This document shows positions 10,721 through 23,605 of a stretch of DNA of 64,000 nt, one piece after another. This DNA is from Chelydra serpentina (taxonomy: Eukaryota > Chordata > Testudines > Chelydridae), in NCBI GenBank assembly GCA_037349315.1, contig JBAIAC010000048.1:39930501-39994500 (forward strand), read 5' to 3'. Each line of letters starts with the position of its first letter. Position 1 is the first letter of the stretch. The notes under the pieces were generated by a model. The model worked only from the letters and a program-made list of their open reading frames with translations. It had not been told where the DNA came from and made no database searches. The translations under genes were made by a program, and so were the position numbers.

Positions 10721-11907
10721 GTAACTGTTTTAATATATTTCCAAGAAAAAGGGAAATTAAGTGGATTTAATCATTAACAAGTTTTTATAGAATCTCTCAT
10801 GTACAAGATAAAAAATATTCATGTCCTTCCACATGAATGTTGTTGGCTGTGGAGCAGTCATATAAAATTTATTTTCGTATATAAAATATGCAATTCTAGC
10901 CAACTCTTAATTGAGAGATTATCAATTAACATGTCTAAGAACAGAGGTGGTTTATTTTTCAAGCATGTGACAATTAGTATGTAGCACATGTATCCGTTAT
11001 ATCAATTAATGTAGTTGTAGTTATTTTCCCAAATAGTCATTGACAGCAAAGTAGTGTGAAAAGTTCTGCAACTAAAGAATTGTGAAAATCAAAACAAAAA
11101 AATGTTTTACCCCCAGTTATTAGATAGGGATAAAAGGTAGTTTTTGCAGGTGAAAATAGCTTTTCCAGCAGGTGACAGATACAATTTGTAAAGCAAACCG
11201 AGAACTAAGACAGACCAGAACCTGGAGACACTTAAGAACTCTGTTCCTGGCGGCAGGGGAGATCCAACTCTCTTTAGGAGCTCAGTGGGGCCTAATTTAA
11301 TTGTGGGTTGAGTGTGATTTATCTCCTACCAGTCACTACTACTTTCGCATCAATGCTTAGGAACATCAAGCCCCACATGACAGCCCCTTTTTTTGGTTCT
11401 ACTTTTTCTCACTAATCCTTTTGATATTCTCTGTCTTCAGAAACAAAGCTACAGCTTCAACAGCCTTTTCTGTGTGCAGTCATAAGTGTTTGAGGAAGGT
11501 TTGCTGAGATCTTGATTTGCATCCGAGTAGAGGGGTGGTAGCTGGGAATAGAGTTTACTATGGTAAATCACTCTGGACAGTTGCTGGCTTGTAGGATACT
11601 GTGGGCTAATGAATGCCAGAAGGCCCAAAACAGAATCAGAAAGATAACGTAATGTCATTGAAAGTTGGGCTTTTGTGTCATGCTGCTTTGAGGGAGGGCT
11701 AAAATATGCCACAGTCATAGTATGGCCATGTATTACTAAATCCACAAGGCAGGAGTGGTTGTATTGGATGCTCCATATAACTCTGGAACATCAGTTTTTC
11801 ACAGCATCACTGGCTTCAGTTTATTTGTTTAAAAAGGCACACTGTCAGAATAAAAAAATCATACTAAAAATCCTCATCTTTATCACATGAAATTACTAAA
11901 ACTGAAA
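10721..11907 (+). other. SLC25A40 last intron, 5' part, nothing recognised
   Basis: AT-rich intron sequence with no recognised repeat or coding homology before the DIRS-B complex. Confidence 0.5.
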
Positions 11908-12267
11908 ACATGGTTCTTCTTCAAGTGCTTGCTCATGTCCGTTCTATGTTAGGTGCATGCATGCTGCGTGCACAGTCACCAGAGATTTTTCCCTCAATAG
12001 TATCCATCGGCCCGGCTCCAGCATCCTCTGGCGCTGCATGCTCAAGCGCCAGTATAAGGGGCCCAGCTGGTCCTGCACTGTCTCAGTTCCTTCTTATCAC
12101 CCATGACAGTCTCTGGAACAACTTCTCTTGCCTTGGCATGGTGTTCAATCGGTGGTTCTGTTGTTCGTTCCTTCCTTTCTTAAGTTTAGTTACCTTCAGT
12201 TTTATTCTTTAGCAGTAGTGTGTATAGTTAGACTCCCTCATTTTGCTTAGAGTGGCATCGTCCGCCC

Positions 12268-12591
12268 TTGGGATTGGGCATGTCCTGGTCTCTGGACTTC
12301 AAACCCTGTGCCTCTTGCGGCAAGCCTATGCCGGTGAGCAACCCACACTCCAGCTGTCTGAAGTGTCTGGGGGAAGCCCATGTGGGAGAGCATTGCCAGA
12401 TCTGCCACGAGTTCAAGCCTCAGACAAAAAAGGACAGGGAGGCTACGCTAAGAGCCATCTTGATGGAAGCTGCACTCAGACTGGCATCGGAGCCAAGCTG
12501 GTCGGACTCGGCACCAGTGCAGTACCTCGACATCAGTGCAGAGTGCTCCTCCAGCAGCATGGGTTTCTCAGTTCCCCTTTACCGGTGCTGA
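12268..12591 (+). pseudogene. DIRS-B ORF1 (Gag-like) N-terminal fragment
   Basis: An open frame of 107 codons starts soon after the left terminal repeat. It has a cysteine-rich N-terminus: C14xxC17 (CASC), C30xxC33 (CLKC) and C43xxC46 followed by His (CQICH), then basic FKPQTKKDRE. This arrangement suggests a zinc-binding module. It recurs as a decayed version in DIRS-D (GESHISDICKGFKPCSKKDR at 40241-40444). It is truncated by the join to right-end sequence near 12595. ORF1 of DIRS elements is thought to be the structural Gag-like protein. Confidence 0.7.
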
Positions 12592-12830
12592 GACTCCGGT
12601 CGGAGTTTCTGGCAAGAAGGAACTGAGGGTGGGGGGAACTGGCGGTGCCCCTTTATACCACGCCATGCAGGCACCACTCCAGAGGGTGCCAGAGCCGGTA
12701 CCCTACGGATACTGCTGCGGGAAAAACTTCCAGCACTGGTGCATGTGGCGAGCGCACACACCTAATATGGAATGGACATGAGCAACACATCTCAAAGAAC
12801 ACCAGTTATGGAAAAGGTAACTGTCTTTTT

Positions 12831-14143
12831 CCCCATGTAGACCTGTTCGTAACCAAGCACAACAGGAAATGTCGGCAGTTCTGCTTGCTGCACAGCCCAG
12901 GCTCTCTCTGAGATGCCTTCCTGCTCCCATGGACAAAGCTCCTGTTCTACACGTTTCCCGCCATTCCTCTGGTACATGAGGTCCTTCTAAATGCCAAGCG
13001 AGACAAAGCAAGGGTTATATTTATAGCCCCTGCACAACTGCACCAACACTGCTTTGGCATGCTAATGGATCTGTCAGTAGCAACCCCACTGCCACTCTCG
13101 CCCCTCCCAGACATGATTTCGCTAGATCATGGCCGTTTGCTCCATCTGAACCTCATGGCCCTCTACCTGACTGTGTGTAAGCTCCATGGTTGAATCCAGT
13201 GGAGCTGGCCGGTTCAGAACAAGTCTGCCAGGTCTTGCTAGGTAGTAGAAAACCATCTACTAGAGCAATTTACCTAGCCAAGTAGAACCGTTTCTCAGTG
13301 TGGTCTTCCCAGTGAGGGCTCTCATCAACTTAGTCACCCCTCCAGTCCATGCTGAAATACCTGCTCCATCTGAGACAACAAGGCCTAGCCATTTCATCTA
13401 TCAAGGTGCATCTAGGATCAATCTCAGCCTTCCAATCTCTGGGCGGTAGGTCAATCTTCTCACATGAAATGTCCATTCACTTTCTTAAAGGTCCAAAGAG
13501 GCTTTACACTCAAATTTGCAAGCCTGTCCCTCCATGGGACCTACACCTGGTCCTGTCAAGACTCTCAGGACCTCCCTTTTAACTGCTAGCATAGCTCTGT
13601 TGAGCTCCTGGAAGGTTGCCTTCTTGGTAGTGATTACCTCAGCCAGGAGGGTCTCAGAAATCAGAGCCCTTATGTCAGAACCCCTGTTTATGGTGTTCTT
13701 TAAGAGCAAGGTTCAACTGCGCCCCCCCACCCAGCATTCCTCCCAAAGGCATTCTTGCAGTTTTCATAGTAATCAGGCTATTTTCCTGCCCAATTTCTTT
13801 CCCAAAACCACACAAAAAATACAGAAGAATGGCATCTCCATGTGCTTGATGTTAGATGTGTCCTAGCCTTCTACATGGAGGGAACCAAGCCATTCCATAA
13901 ATCCATGCAGCTCTTTGTGGCAGTAGCACACAGGATGAAAGACCAATCTTTTTCGGCCCAGAGAATCTCATACTAGATCATTTTCTGCATTTGCACATTT
14001 TATGAGCAGACAGGAGTCCTGCCACCTTGACAGCCCATTTGATGAGCACTCAGGCTTCAACAGCGGCATTTCTGGCCCAAGTCCCAGTTGAAGACATCTG
14101 CAGGGTAGCAACCTGGTCGTCAGTACATACTTTCTCATTGCGT
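12831..14143 (+). pseudogene. DIRS-B recombinase region, up to the CR1 insertion
   Basis: It opens with DLFVTKHNRKCRQF, the post-RNase H block also seen in DIRS-A. The recombinase reads LKYLLHLRQQGLAISSIKVH (13350-13410), VPPWDLHLVLSRLSGPPF (about 13530), VITSARRVSEIRALMSEP and, before the CR1, VATWSSVHTFS (about 14107-14143). Several stops interrupt it. The segment containing the expected catalytic tyrosine (HYAIT) lies on the far side of the CR1 at about 15164. Confidence 0.75.
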
Positions 14144-15162
14144 TCCTAGAGAGTAGTTATCAGTGGTTCACAGTCAAGCTGGAAAGGTATATCAAGTGAT
14201 TCCCTCAGGGTCTGGTTCTGTTCAATATCTTCATCAATGATTTAGATAATGGCATAGAGAGAGTACATTTATAAAGTTTGTGGACGATACCAAGCTGGGA
14301 GGGATTGCAAGTGCTTTGGAGGATAGGATTAAATTTCAAAATGATCTGGACAAACTGGAGAAATGGTCTGAAGTAAATAGGATGAAATTCAGTAAGGACA
14401 AGTGTAAACTACTTCACTTAGGACAGAACAATCAGTTTTCACACAGATAAAATGGGAAACAACTGCCTAGGAAGGAGTACTGTGGAAATGGATCTGGTGA
14501 TCAGAGTGGATCACAAGCTAAATTTGAGTGAACAATGTAACACTATTGCCAAAAAACCAAAAAGCAAACATCATTCTGGAATGTATTAGCAGAGTGTCAT
14601 AAGCAAGACATGAGAAGTAATTCTTCCGCTCTACTCCACACTGATTAGGCCTCAACTGAAGTACTGTGTCCCGTTCTGAATACCACATTTCAGAAAAGAT
14701 GTGGATAAATTGGAGAAAGTCCAGAGAGGAGCTACAAAAATGAATTAAAGATCTAGAAAACATGACTTATGAGGGTAGTTTGAAAAAATTGGGTATGGTT
14801 AGTCTAGAAAAGAGAAGACTGAGGGGGGATATTATAACAGTTTTCAAGTACATAAAAAGTTTTTACAAGGAGGAAGGAGAAAAATTGTTCTCCTTAACCA
14901 CCGAGGATAGAACAACAAGCAATGGGCTTAAATTGCAGCAACAGTGGTTTAGGTTGGCCATTAGGAAAAACTTCCTGTCAGCGTGGTTAAGCACTGGAAT
15001 AAATCGCCTCGGGAGGTTGTGGAATCTCCATTGGAGATTTTTAAGAGCAGGTTAGACAAAAATGTGTCAGGGATGGTCTAGATAATACTTAGTTCTGCCT
15101 TGAGTACAGGGGACTGGACTAGGTGACCTCACGAGGTCCCTTCCAGTCCTATGATTCTCCTC
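14144..15162 (+). mobile_element. CR1 LINE 3' fragment inserted in DIRS-B recombinase
   Basis: Plus-strand CR1 peptides include FVDDTKLGGIASALED (around 14277), KLEKWSEVNRMKFSKDKCKL (around 14350), MTYEGSLKKLGMVSLEKRRL (14762 on) and FRLAIRKNFLS. The 3' end reads CTAGGTGACCTCACGAGGTC then CCTATGATTCTC. The 5' end is truncated within reverse transcriptase. Both junctions carry TTCTC, but the right copy overlaps the CR1 tail, so a target duplication is uncertain. Confidence 0.9.
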
Positions 15163-15625
15163 CCACTATGCCATCACCAAATAGGCTAGGGATGACACCA
15201 AGTTTGGTAGATCAGTGTTGCAATCCTCATGTCCATGAACTCCAAGTCCACTTCCTCAGGTACTGCTTGGGAGTCACCTAATGTGTAATGGACATGAGCA
15301 AGCACTCGAAGAAGAAAAAACAGTTACTAACCTTTGTATAACTGTTGTTCTTTCAATATGTTGCTCATGTCCATTCCATGACCCACCCCCCTGTCCCTGG
15401 CAAGTTAGCTGGCAAGAAGGAATTGAGGGTGTGGAGCTGGTCGGCCCATTGTACTGGCGCATGAGTGCATGGCACCAGAGAGTGCTAGAGCCGGTCTGAG
15501 GGATGGATACCACTGAGGGAAAAATCTCCAGCAACTTTGCTCGTGGCACGTGCTTGCATCTAACATGGAATTGAAATGAGCAACACATCTTGAAGAACAG
15601 TAGTTAAACAAAGGTTAGTAACCGT
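15163..15625 (+). repeat. DIRS-B recombinase end and right terminal repeats
   Basis: The first codons read SHYAIT, the recombinase tyrosine box cut off by the CR1. Then comes a paired structure: AACTGTTGTTCTTTCAATAT with CATGTCCATTCCATG at about 15340-15385, and the opposing CATCTTGAAGAACAGTAGTT at about 15583-15605. It is organised like 9430-9790. Confidence 0.7.
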
Positions 15626-17029
15626 TTCCCCCCGCCCTCATTTATATGGTTTATTTTTATTTTCTAAGCTGAATGAATTTTAAAAAGTAAACAAAGTAAG
15701 ACTTTATTTCTGGTTCTCACGCACCAGCCACAGTACAATGGCAAGCACTCCAGGAGTGTGTTCAAATAAAAAAAAATTTTTTTTAATTGGACTCCTTTTC
15801 TTAAAGCCTATGTTTTATAAAACCAACATTTTTCTTCTAAGACTACTTCAGTGTCCTTTATGAAAATGTTGAAAGTCAGTGCAATACATTTTAAACAATT
15901 GAAATGTACACCCAAATGAAAATCAAAATATAATTCAAAATGCAGTCCGAATCAGGAGCACAAACCAAAAGGAAGTATACTACTTTAATGTTTCTCCTAA
16001 TCTTTAAGTCATAACTTAACATATATACATATAAGGGGTTTTAGAATTTCAAAATTTGCATAGTAATTTTTGTCTAAAGCGACATTTAAGTCTAAATTTA
16101 CTGTTATGAGAGTTAAATGGATTAAACAGATTAGAAGCTCTATTTCCCATGAACAACTATATCCACAAAATAATGCACATTTTAACTATAGGCCTGATCC
16201 TGCACATGTATACCTTTTGTACTGAGGTAGTTTTGGTAGAATTGCCAACTTAAGAGCCCACATGAGTAAGAAAATAATGTGAACATTAAAAAAAAAACCA
16301 GGTAGGGGCTCTATCTTCTCACTTTTGAACCCCATCTACCCATACCAATTGCTGTGTGATAATTACAGGTTGAAAATTCAATATTAAATGTATATAAAAT
16401 GTACACCCAAAAATGCAGGCATCTGTTCCTTCTGCACCTGCTTCATGACTCCCACCTTCCCATTGTCCTAAATCCTCCTGACTCCCAGTGCACTTGCTCC
16501 CTAATTACAGACTCCAGTAGCCCAGCAGCCCCATACAGGTTCTAGCAGCTGCCCCTTCTCCACTCTACAGGGGAAGAGCTTCCCCTGAGCTCCTACCTCC
16601 ACTTACTGTACTGTACAGGGAAAGGTGGAAGCGGGGCTACTGTTAGATGGCTGGGGTGAGTCCATAGTGCTGTACCTGCTCTGAGTGTACAGAGGATTCC
16701 ACCATTGCCACCGGTGGCTCTAGCAGCCAAAGGGGGAAACTGCAGACAGCTCCGATAAAAAGCTTCCTGTAGTTGTTCACATGGTCACAGGTGCAACTTG
16801 CCAGTGTTTGCACCACTGCATTGGTTCCTTGGGACTGCTTGAGTCTAATACATACTTAAATGTTTGCAAGACTGTGGCCTATATGTTTCCTTAAGAATAG
16901 GACATTTTACCACTTTACTTGCTGCAGTGAGTGATACTCCACAGTGTTATAGAAGCCTGTGGTCTGTCTTATTCTGAAAACGAGTGATATTTATGGATAA
17001 TTGGTGAATAAATGTTTTTTTCCCTGCAG
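15626..17029 (+). other. SLC25A40 last intron, 3' part
   Basis: AT-rich with no recognised element. It ends in a pyrimidine tract and acceptor (TTTTTTTCCCTGCAG, to 17029). Confidence 0.5.
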
Positions 17030-17163
17030 GTATTGTTCCACGGTTGATTAAAGTTGCTCCTGCTTGTGCCATAATGATCAGCACATATGAATATGGGAAG
17101 TCCTTCTTTCGTAAATTAAACAAACAAAAAATACACAAAGCTATTAATTCTCACTCAAGCTGA
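17030..17163 (+). CDS. SLC25A40: SLC25A40 terminal coding exon and stop
   Basis: The acceptor CCCTGCAG is followed by GT, which completes the glycine codon opened at 10720. The exon then encodes [20 protein letters not shown] and [13 protein letters not shown], ending in TGA at 17161-17163. The [20 protein letters not shown] segment is the last transmembrane helix region of the third carrier repeat and is the strongest match to SLC25A40. The tail after FF is basic and more variable ([11 protein letters not shown]). The three exons give the C-terminal 97 or so residues of a protein of roughly 340 residues. Earlier exons are outside the window to the left. Confidence 0.92.
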
Positions 17164-19522
17164 GAAGATTGCAATGACAGTCAAGGTATCTGGTCAAGGT
17201 TGTGCTAACTTTGACTGTTGACTAGAATTAAAATATTCCAGAGTTACCAGGTAAAATTCAGCCATGACCTTTGCTAACCAGATGCAACTGCCTTTACTTA
17301 GTACTTCCCCCAGGCTGATTATGCACCTTTATTTCTGAATTCAAAAAAGTGTAAGTGTTATGTGATGTGTACATTCCTAGAACCATTGTTTAAAATTTCA
17401 TGTGAATTCTCTCTTTAAAGACCATGCTCCTAGAGTGCTAAGGAAGCAAATTCATAGTTTTATAATCATCTTCAGAAATGGTAAAAAAAGATTGGTCAGA
17501 AACATGAAATAGTATTTACCACCTGTATTAAAGAAAAAACCTTTCAGTGGAAAATGAGACTGGTATGGAACATGATCATTTCTGACATGCATTTTAATAT
17601 TTCTCTAAATAGTCGGTTTTAAATGTATTTATGTTCTGATAATCTATTAGTATCTATTTGTTTTCAGAAAAACAAACACTATGTAAACAAACATGCAAAG
17701 TCTTGAATGAATGCTCAATCATGTACCTAGATATGTTTAGATATTTGTCCCTTAATGAGTGGTTGTCTTGGCATCAGTCTTTGTTATTGAAAGTTAGGTT
17801 AAGTATTTCATCAGTGTTACAGTGAGACCGATGGTAGAAGGGGGCACCACTAAATACCCTTGAAACAGAACCCTAAAAACCATTTATATTTGGACTACCA
17901 TATATGTGGTTTGAAAAGTGTAAGTAGGAGTATGCTATAGACCACAAATACAATAGTTTCACTGGTCCTGAATTGATTAGAAACTTTACATTACACAATC
18001 TTCAGTTAAATGAATAATCAGAATTAAGTTGTGTGCCATGTAACCCTCTGCATGTTTTTCAGTTTGATTCTGTTGCCATTTAAGTTGGAATTTCAAAACA
18101 AAATAGTTTAATATTTGGATTCCACTGCAGAGCCATGTATTAAGCTGAGTAGCTGGTTTATTTCTAAAAGTTGGAAATCAAATTTCCCATTAAGAGCCTG
18201 ATCCTGGATTTTTGCACATCCAAAAACTCCAGAGGGAAGCTTTGATATGTACAAGCAAGGTAGGAGGGAGCCTGCAGGAGGGTAAAATGTGCTACCTATG
18301 ACTGACTAGTTGTGTGCAATCCTATTTTTGAAGTACAGTGGCTATTCGCTAAGGAATTTTAAATATTAAGCTGTCTTGGATACCTTTTGGGTGCATGCAA
18401 GAGGTATGATGAAAGCTTTCACAAGCTAACTTCACTTCCATAGCATCTGAGAACCACAACCTCGTTCTTTAAGAATTGGCATTTCAGGTTTCTTGGGGGC
18501 GAGAGGGAGAGGGGTTAAAGATGAACCCCTGACAAAGTTTATCACCAAAACTAGAGTAAGTACACAGGTGACCTTTCTACAGCCCTGAAGCCTAAGCTAG
18601 AAATCACCAGTTCGTGTGGCTCTTCAGGTTTTTATCTGTTCCTTTTATCTGGACTGCCATTTGTCCCCACTGATTACATTGTAGGCTTTGTTTTTGCTAC
18701 ATTTTTACACACACTACTAGTACACCCACTTCATAGTGACTACATGTTGCCTGTCCTCCTCACAGAGTTCAGTAAACTAAGATAGTGCCCACTAGATGTT
18801 ATGTGGCCAAGAAAAGAGGGCTTTTTTTCCTCGTGGAAAAACAGTCTTACACCCTTATTTTGCTAGCCATCAAAGATGAGGATTAAGAGTCCTGCAAATT
18901 AAAAAGCTACCTGCATTTCTGAAGCTGAAAAAAGGATGCAGAATAAAGAATGGTGTGAGGGGGCAGGAAAAGGATTTCTCAGTCAAGTGATCCATAAAGA
19001 ATTCTTTCTCAGGATAATTTACACTTTAATAATACAAAAAGAAATGGCACTTTATGAAAAATACATACATCCCAATAAAAAATGTGAAATGTTCAATATT
19101 TTCAAAATGGAGATAAAGAATGTAATACATGGTTTAATCAGCATGGAAATGAGTTCATATACTAGCCATGGATGGGATAAAAATGTTAATCTTTAATAAA
19201 ATCAAATGTTTTCTTGTTTTGTGATCCTGTGTACAGATGGATAATTAGTTTTGTTTCTGATAGTAGAAAGTTTAAACTCTTATTCATGAATATTTATTTC
19301 ATTAATTTGATTGTGATTTAATATAGATGCTGTGTGATTTTTTTTGCTCTTCATGCAAGGCAGCTTCTAAAACCAGGCTTTAAACTATCCCACCTGGTTT
19401 ACGTAAACTTATAAAAGGAAAGATCGTAAATTTGAAATACAGAAAACACTAACACTATGGCTGAGCCCGTGGACAGAGTAGGCTGGATACGTTGAAAATG
19501 AATGACAGTTGCTAAGATAGTT
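17164..19522 (+). other. SLC25A40 3' UTR and downstream sequence
   Basis: Non-coding, AT-rich sequence after the stop. Several possible polyadenylation signals occur, for example AATAAA at 19193-19198. I cannot tell which is used or where the transcript ends. No mobile element was recognised. Confidence 0.5.
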
Positions 19523-22300
19523 ACATAAGAATGGCCATTCTGCATCAGACCAATAGTTTGAATAGCCTAGTATCTGGTCTTCTGCCAGTGGCCAGTGCCA
19601 GGTGCTTCAGAGGGAATGAACAGAAAAGGTAATCAAGTGATACATCCCCTGTCACCCATTCCCCACTTCTGGCAAACAGAGGCCAGGAACACTTCCGAGC
19701 ATGGTTTTGCATTCCTGCCCACCCTGGCTAATAGCCATTAATGGACCTATCCTTCATGAACTTATCTAATTCGTTTTTGAACCCTGTTATAGAGTTGGCC
19801 TTCACAACATCCTCGGGCAAAGAGTTCCACAGGTTGACTGAGTGTTGTGTGAAAAAATACTTCCTTTTGTTTTAAACCTGCTGCCTATTAATTTCATTTG
19901 GTGACCCCTAGTTCTTATGTTATATGAGAAGGAGTAAATAACACTTCCTTATTTACTTTCTCCACACCCGTCATGATTGTATAGACATCTATCGTATCCT
20001 CCCTTAGTCATCTCTTTTCCAAGCTAAAAAGTCCCACTCTTTTTAATCTCTCCTCCTATGGAAGCTGTTCCATACCCCTAATCATCTTTGTTGCCTGTTT
20101 CTGTACCTTTTCCAATTCCAATACATCTTTTTTGAGATGGGGCAACCACATCTGCACACAGTATTCAAGAGGAGGGTATACCATGGATTTATAGAGGCAG
20201 TATGATATTTTCTGTCTTATTATTAATCCCTTTCCTAATGATTCCCAACATTGTTAGCTTTTTTGATCACCACTGCACACTGAGCAAATATTTTGAGAGA
20301 TCTATCCACAATGATTCTAAGATCTCTTTCTTGAGTGGTAACAGCTAATTGAGATCCCTGCATTGTATGTATATAGTTGGGATTATGTTTTCCAATGTGC
20401 ATTTATCAACATTGAATTTCATCTGCCATTTTGTTGTCCAATCACCCAATTTTGAGAGATCCTTTTGTAACTCTTCGCAGTCTGCCGGGGACTTAACTAT
20501 CTTGAGTAGTTTTATATCCTCTGCAAATTTTGCTACTTCACTGTTTCCCCCTTTTTCCAGATCATTTATGAATATGTTGAATAGTACTGGTCCCAGTACA
20601 GACCCCTCTGGGAAAACACTATTTACCTCTCTCCATTCTGAAAACTGACCATTTACTCTTATCCTTTCTTTCCTACCTTTTAACCAGTTACTGATCCATG
20701 AGAGGACTTTCCTTATCATGACAGCTTAAGACCCTTTAGTGAGGAACCTTGTCAAAGGCTTTCTGAAAATCTAAGTACACTATATCACCCCTCTCCACAT
20801 GCTTGTTGACCACTTCAAAGAATTCTAGTAGATTGGTGAGGTATGATTTCCCTTTACAAAACCATGTTGATTCTTTCCCAACAAATCATGTTCATCTGTG
20901 TCTGATAACTGTTCTTTAGTTTCCACCAATTCACCCGTTACTGAAATTAGGCGTACCAGTCTGTAATTGCCGGGATCACTTCTGGAGCCTTTTTAAATAA
21001 TTGGCATCACATTAGCTATCCTCTAGTCATCTGGACCAGAAGTTGATTTAAAGGATAAGCTACATACCACAGTTAGTGCTGCAATTCCACATTTGAATTC
21101 CTTCAGATCTCTTGAGTGATTTATAACTGTTTAATTTATCAATTTGTTCCAAAACCACCTCTAATGACACCTCATTCAGGGACAGTTCTTCAGATTTGTC
21201 ATCTAAAAAGAATGGCTCAAGTTTGGGAATCTCCCTCACATCTTCAACTATGAAGACCAATGCAAAGAATTAATTTAGTTTTTAGTTTTAGTTTTAGATA
21301 AGTGCCTTATCTTCCTTGAATGCTCAGTTAGCATCTCGATGGTCCAGTGGCCCCACTCGTTGTTTAGGAGGGTTCCTACTTCTGATGTACTTAATTTTGT
21401 TTGCGGTTACATTTTGAGTCTTTGACTAGCTATTCTTCAAATTCTTTTTTGGCCTTCCTTATTATATTTTTACACTTCACTTGCCAGGGTTTATGCTCCT
21501 TTCTATTTTCCTTACTAGGATTTAACTTTCACTTTTTAAAGGATGCCTTTTTGTCTCTAACTACTACTTTTACTTTGTTGTGTATCCCTTGTGGCACTTT
21601 TTTGGTCCTCTTGCTATTTTTTTTAAATTTGTGGGTATACATTTAAATTGAGCCTCTTTTATGGTGTCTTTAAAAAGCTTCCATGCAGCTTATAGGGATT
21701 GGCACTGAACCTTTAAATTTCTGTTTAACTCACTTCATTTGGGTGTTATTCCCCCTTTCTAAATTAAATGCTATCATGGTGGGTTGCTTTGGTGTCCCCC
21801 GTTCCCCCCCGGGATGTTACATTTTATTATGTTATCGTCATTGTTACCAAGCAGTTCACCTCTATTCACCTCTTGGACCAGATCCTGTGCTCCACTTAGG
21901 ACTAAACCAAGAATTGCCTCTCCTCTTGCAGGTTCCAGGATTAGCTGTTCCAAGAAACAGTCATTTAAGGTGTCAAAAAACTCTCTCTCTCTGAATCCTG
22001 TCCAGAGGTTACATGTACCCAGTCAATAGGGGGTAGCTGAAATCCCCCATTATTAGAGTTTTTTATTTTTATAGCCTCTCTAATCTCCCTGAGCATTTTA
22101 TGGTCACTATCACCATCCTGGTCAGGTGGTTAGTAGTATGTCCCTACTGCTATATTCTTATTCAAGCATGGAATTACTATTCATAGAGATTCTATGGTAC
22201 AGTTTGGTTCATTTTAAGATTTTTACTTCATTTGTCTCTACATTTTCTTTCACAGATACTGGTGGGGGAGTGGTACTATGACCTATTCTGTTGTCCTGCT
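19523..22300 (-). mobile_element. CR1 LINE, long minus-strand copy between the two genes
   Basis: The 3' end is at about 19523 (plus strand ACATAAGAATGGCCATTCTG). Reverse-transcriptase peptides on the minus strand include WISNWLKGRKERIRVNGQFS, GSVLGPVLFNIFINDLEKGG and KFAEDIKLLKIV (20345-20719), where FAED stands in place of FADD. Upstream are VREIPKLEPF and LEVVLEQIDKL (21060-21260) and, near 21800-22050, endonuclease-side remnants (GDFSYPLLTGYM and FFDTLNDCFLEQLI). Multiple stops and frameshifts occur. It belongs to a subfamily different from the copy at 4557-6070, judging by the different 3' end. Confidence 0.88.
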
Positions 22301-23343
22301 ATAGTTGGTTTTAGTAATGAATTGAAAACTAGAGGCATGATCATAAATAAAACCACCATTTACTTCACTGTGACAGGCCCATAGTTTTTCAATAACTCTT
22401 ATTGTTGAGGTCACAGGAGACATGGAGGGAAATAGAGTCACAATGACTAGTGCCTCAAAAGGTCAAAGAGCTGAGTCATCAAGGGTGTTTATCACCAGTC
22501 TTCTGTCATTACAGTCTTCTGCCATTACAGTCTTCTTGGGTGAAAGAATAGGCAACTGCTCGCTCCCCACAGAATTAACTCTGGATGCTCTCAACCAGGG
22601 CAGGATGTTGCCTTCTGGTGAATAGGAACATAAAACAAAAATAGAATGCAAAATCGACAAAGATAAGTATGAAAATTGTGCCAGTGCATAGAATAAGGGA
22701 GATGAGGGCCCTCCATCCAACTATTAGAATGCCAAAGGATTTTTAGCAAAAAAGTTAGGAATCCACTTGTTAAATATTTATTATAGTGGCAACCAGTGAC
22801 ATCTTTGTGTTCTACAAATACAGAAAAGAGTATCCCTGCCCTGAACAATGAAAGCATAAGATTAAACTAGAAGGCAGATTTAACACAGAAAGAAAAGTGC
22901 TTTTTGTGATGTGTATAATTCAGTTATGTAATGCCACTTGATCAAGGTGAATTTCTTAGAAACCTAAACAAGATTTAGACTGTGAAGTAGTAGAATTTGC
23001 AGTTACCGTGCAATGGTTTTCAGCCCTCATGCTTCAGGATGTAGATGGCTCCACCAACTGTGCTCAATTTTATTTATTATGTAGTGCATAAATATTGCAT
23101 GAAAGTTTTATGACTTCCTCTAGAGTATCTTCGCTTTGAAAGCTCTTAAATGATATCTCAGGCTATGGCATATTGTGGCACAACATGTACTTCAGAGGAA
23201 GGTGCAAGAAATGCCATAGTGGATATTTATAAAATAAGCTGCCCCTAAGAAAAGTTTGTCTTAGTTAGTGGTTAATTTATGTCCTAAAGCAAATGTTTAA
23301 AACACTTTTATCCTAACTAATTGGACTGTGGATGTAAACTTAA
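22301..23343. other. Intergenic, nothing recognised
   Basis: AT-rich sequence between the end of CR1 homology and the MITE at 23344. Short open frames are not protein-like. Confidence 0.5.
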
Positions 23344-23605
23344 GGCTATGTCTACACTGCCCTGCTGTTTGGACTACAGCGATGTTACCGGTAATGCCTG
23401 TCAGTGTCCTGCGCTGCAACTTCCCAGTGTGGATGCAGCAGGTGCAAATGAAAAGGTTCCTATTTTGTATTAATGTAAGCCTGTCTGAAGAGGATTACGT
23501 TAATGCAAAGCAGGAATATTTTAGTGTGCATCTGCACAGGTGAGTTAGAGCATAGCACTTTGCCCCACAGTGCTGTTCACACCTGCAGGGTAGTGTAGAC
23601 AAGCC
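23344..23605. mobile_element. Harbinger-like MITE
   Basis: The left end GGCTATGTCTACACT and the right end AGTGTAGACAAGCC form inverted repeats of the same GTCTACACT type as the other MITEs. TTA precedes it at 23340-23342, but the right flank is not a clean TWA. It lacks the large palindromes of the other copies and is probably an older subfamily. Confidence 0.65.

Larger units (their letters stand above)
11908..15625 (+). mobile_element. DIRS-B complex: shortened DIRS element plus a DIRS 3' half
   Basis: Part one (11908-12825) has a left terminal repeat (TTCTTCAAGTGCTTGCTCAT), the start of ORF1, and then directly a right-terminal type sequence (GGCAAGAAGGAACTGAG, later CATGAGCAACACATCTCAAA), so all of pol is missing. 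Part two (about 12831-15625) is an RNase H end, methyltransferase-like and recombinase region that is split by a CR1 and closed by a right inverted-repeat structure. Either a miniature DIRS lies beside a 5'-truncated one, or one element has been rearranged. Confidence 0.75.
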
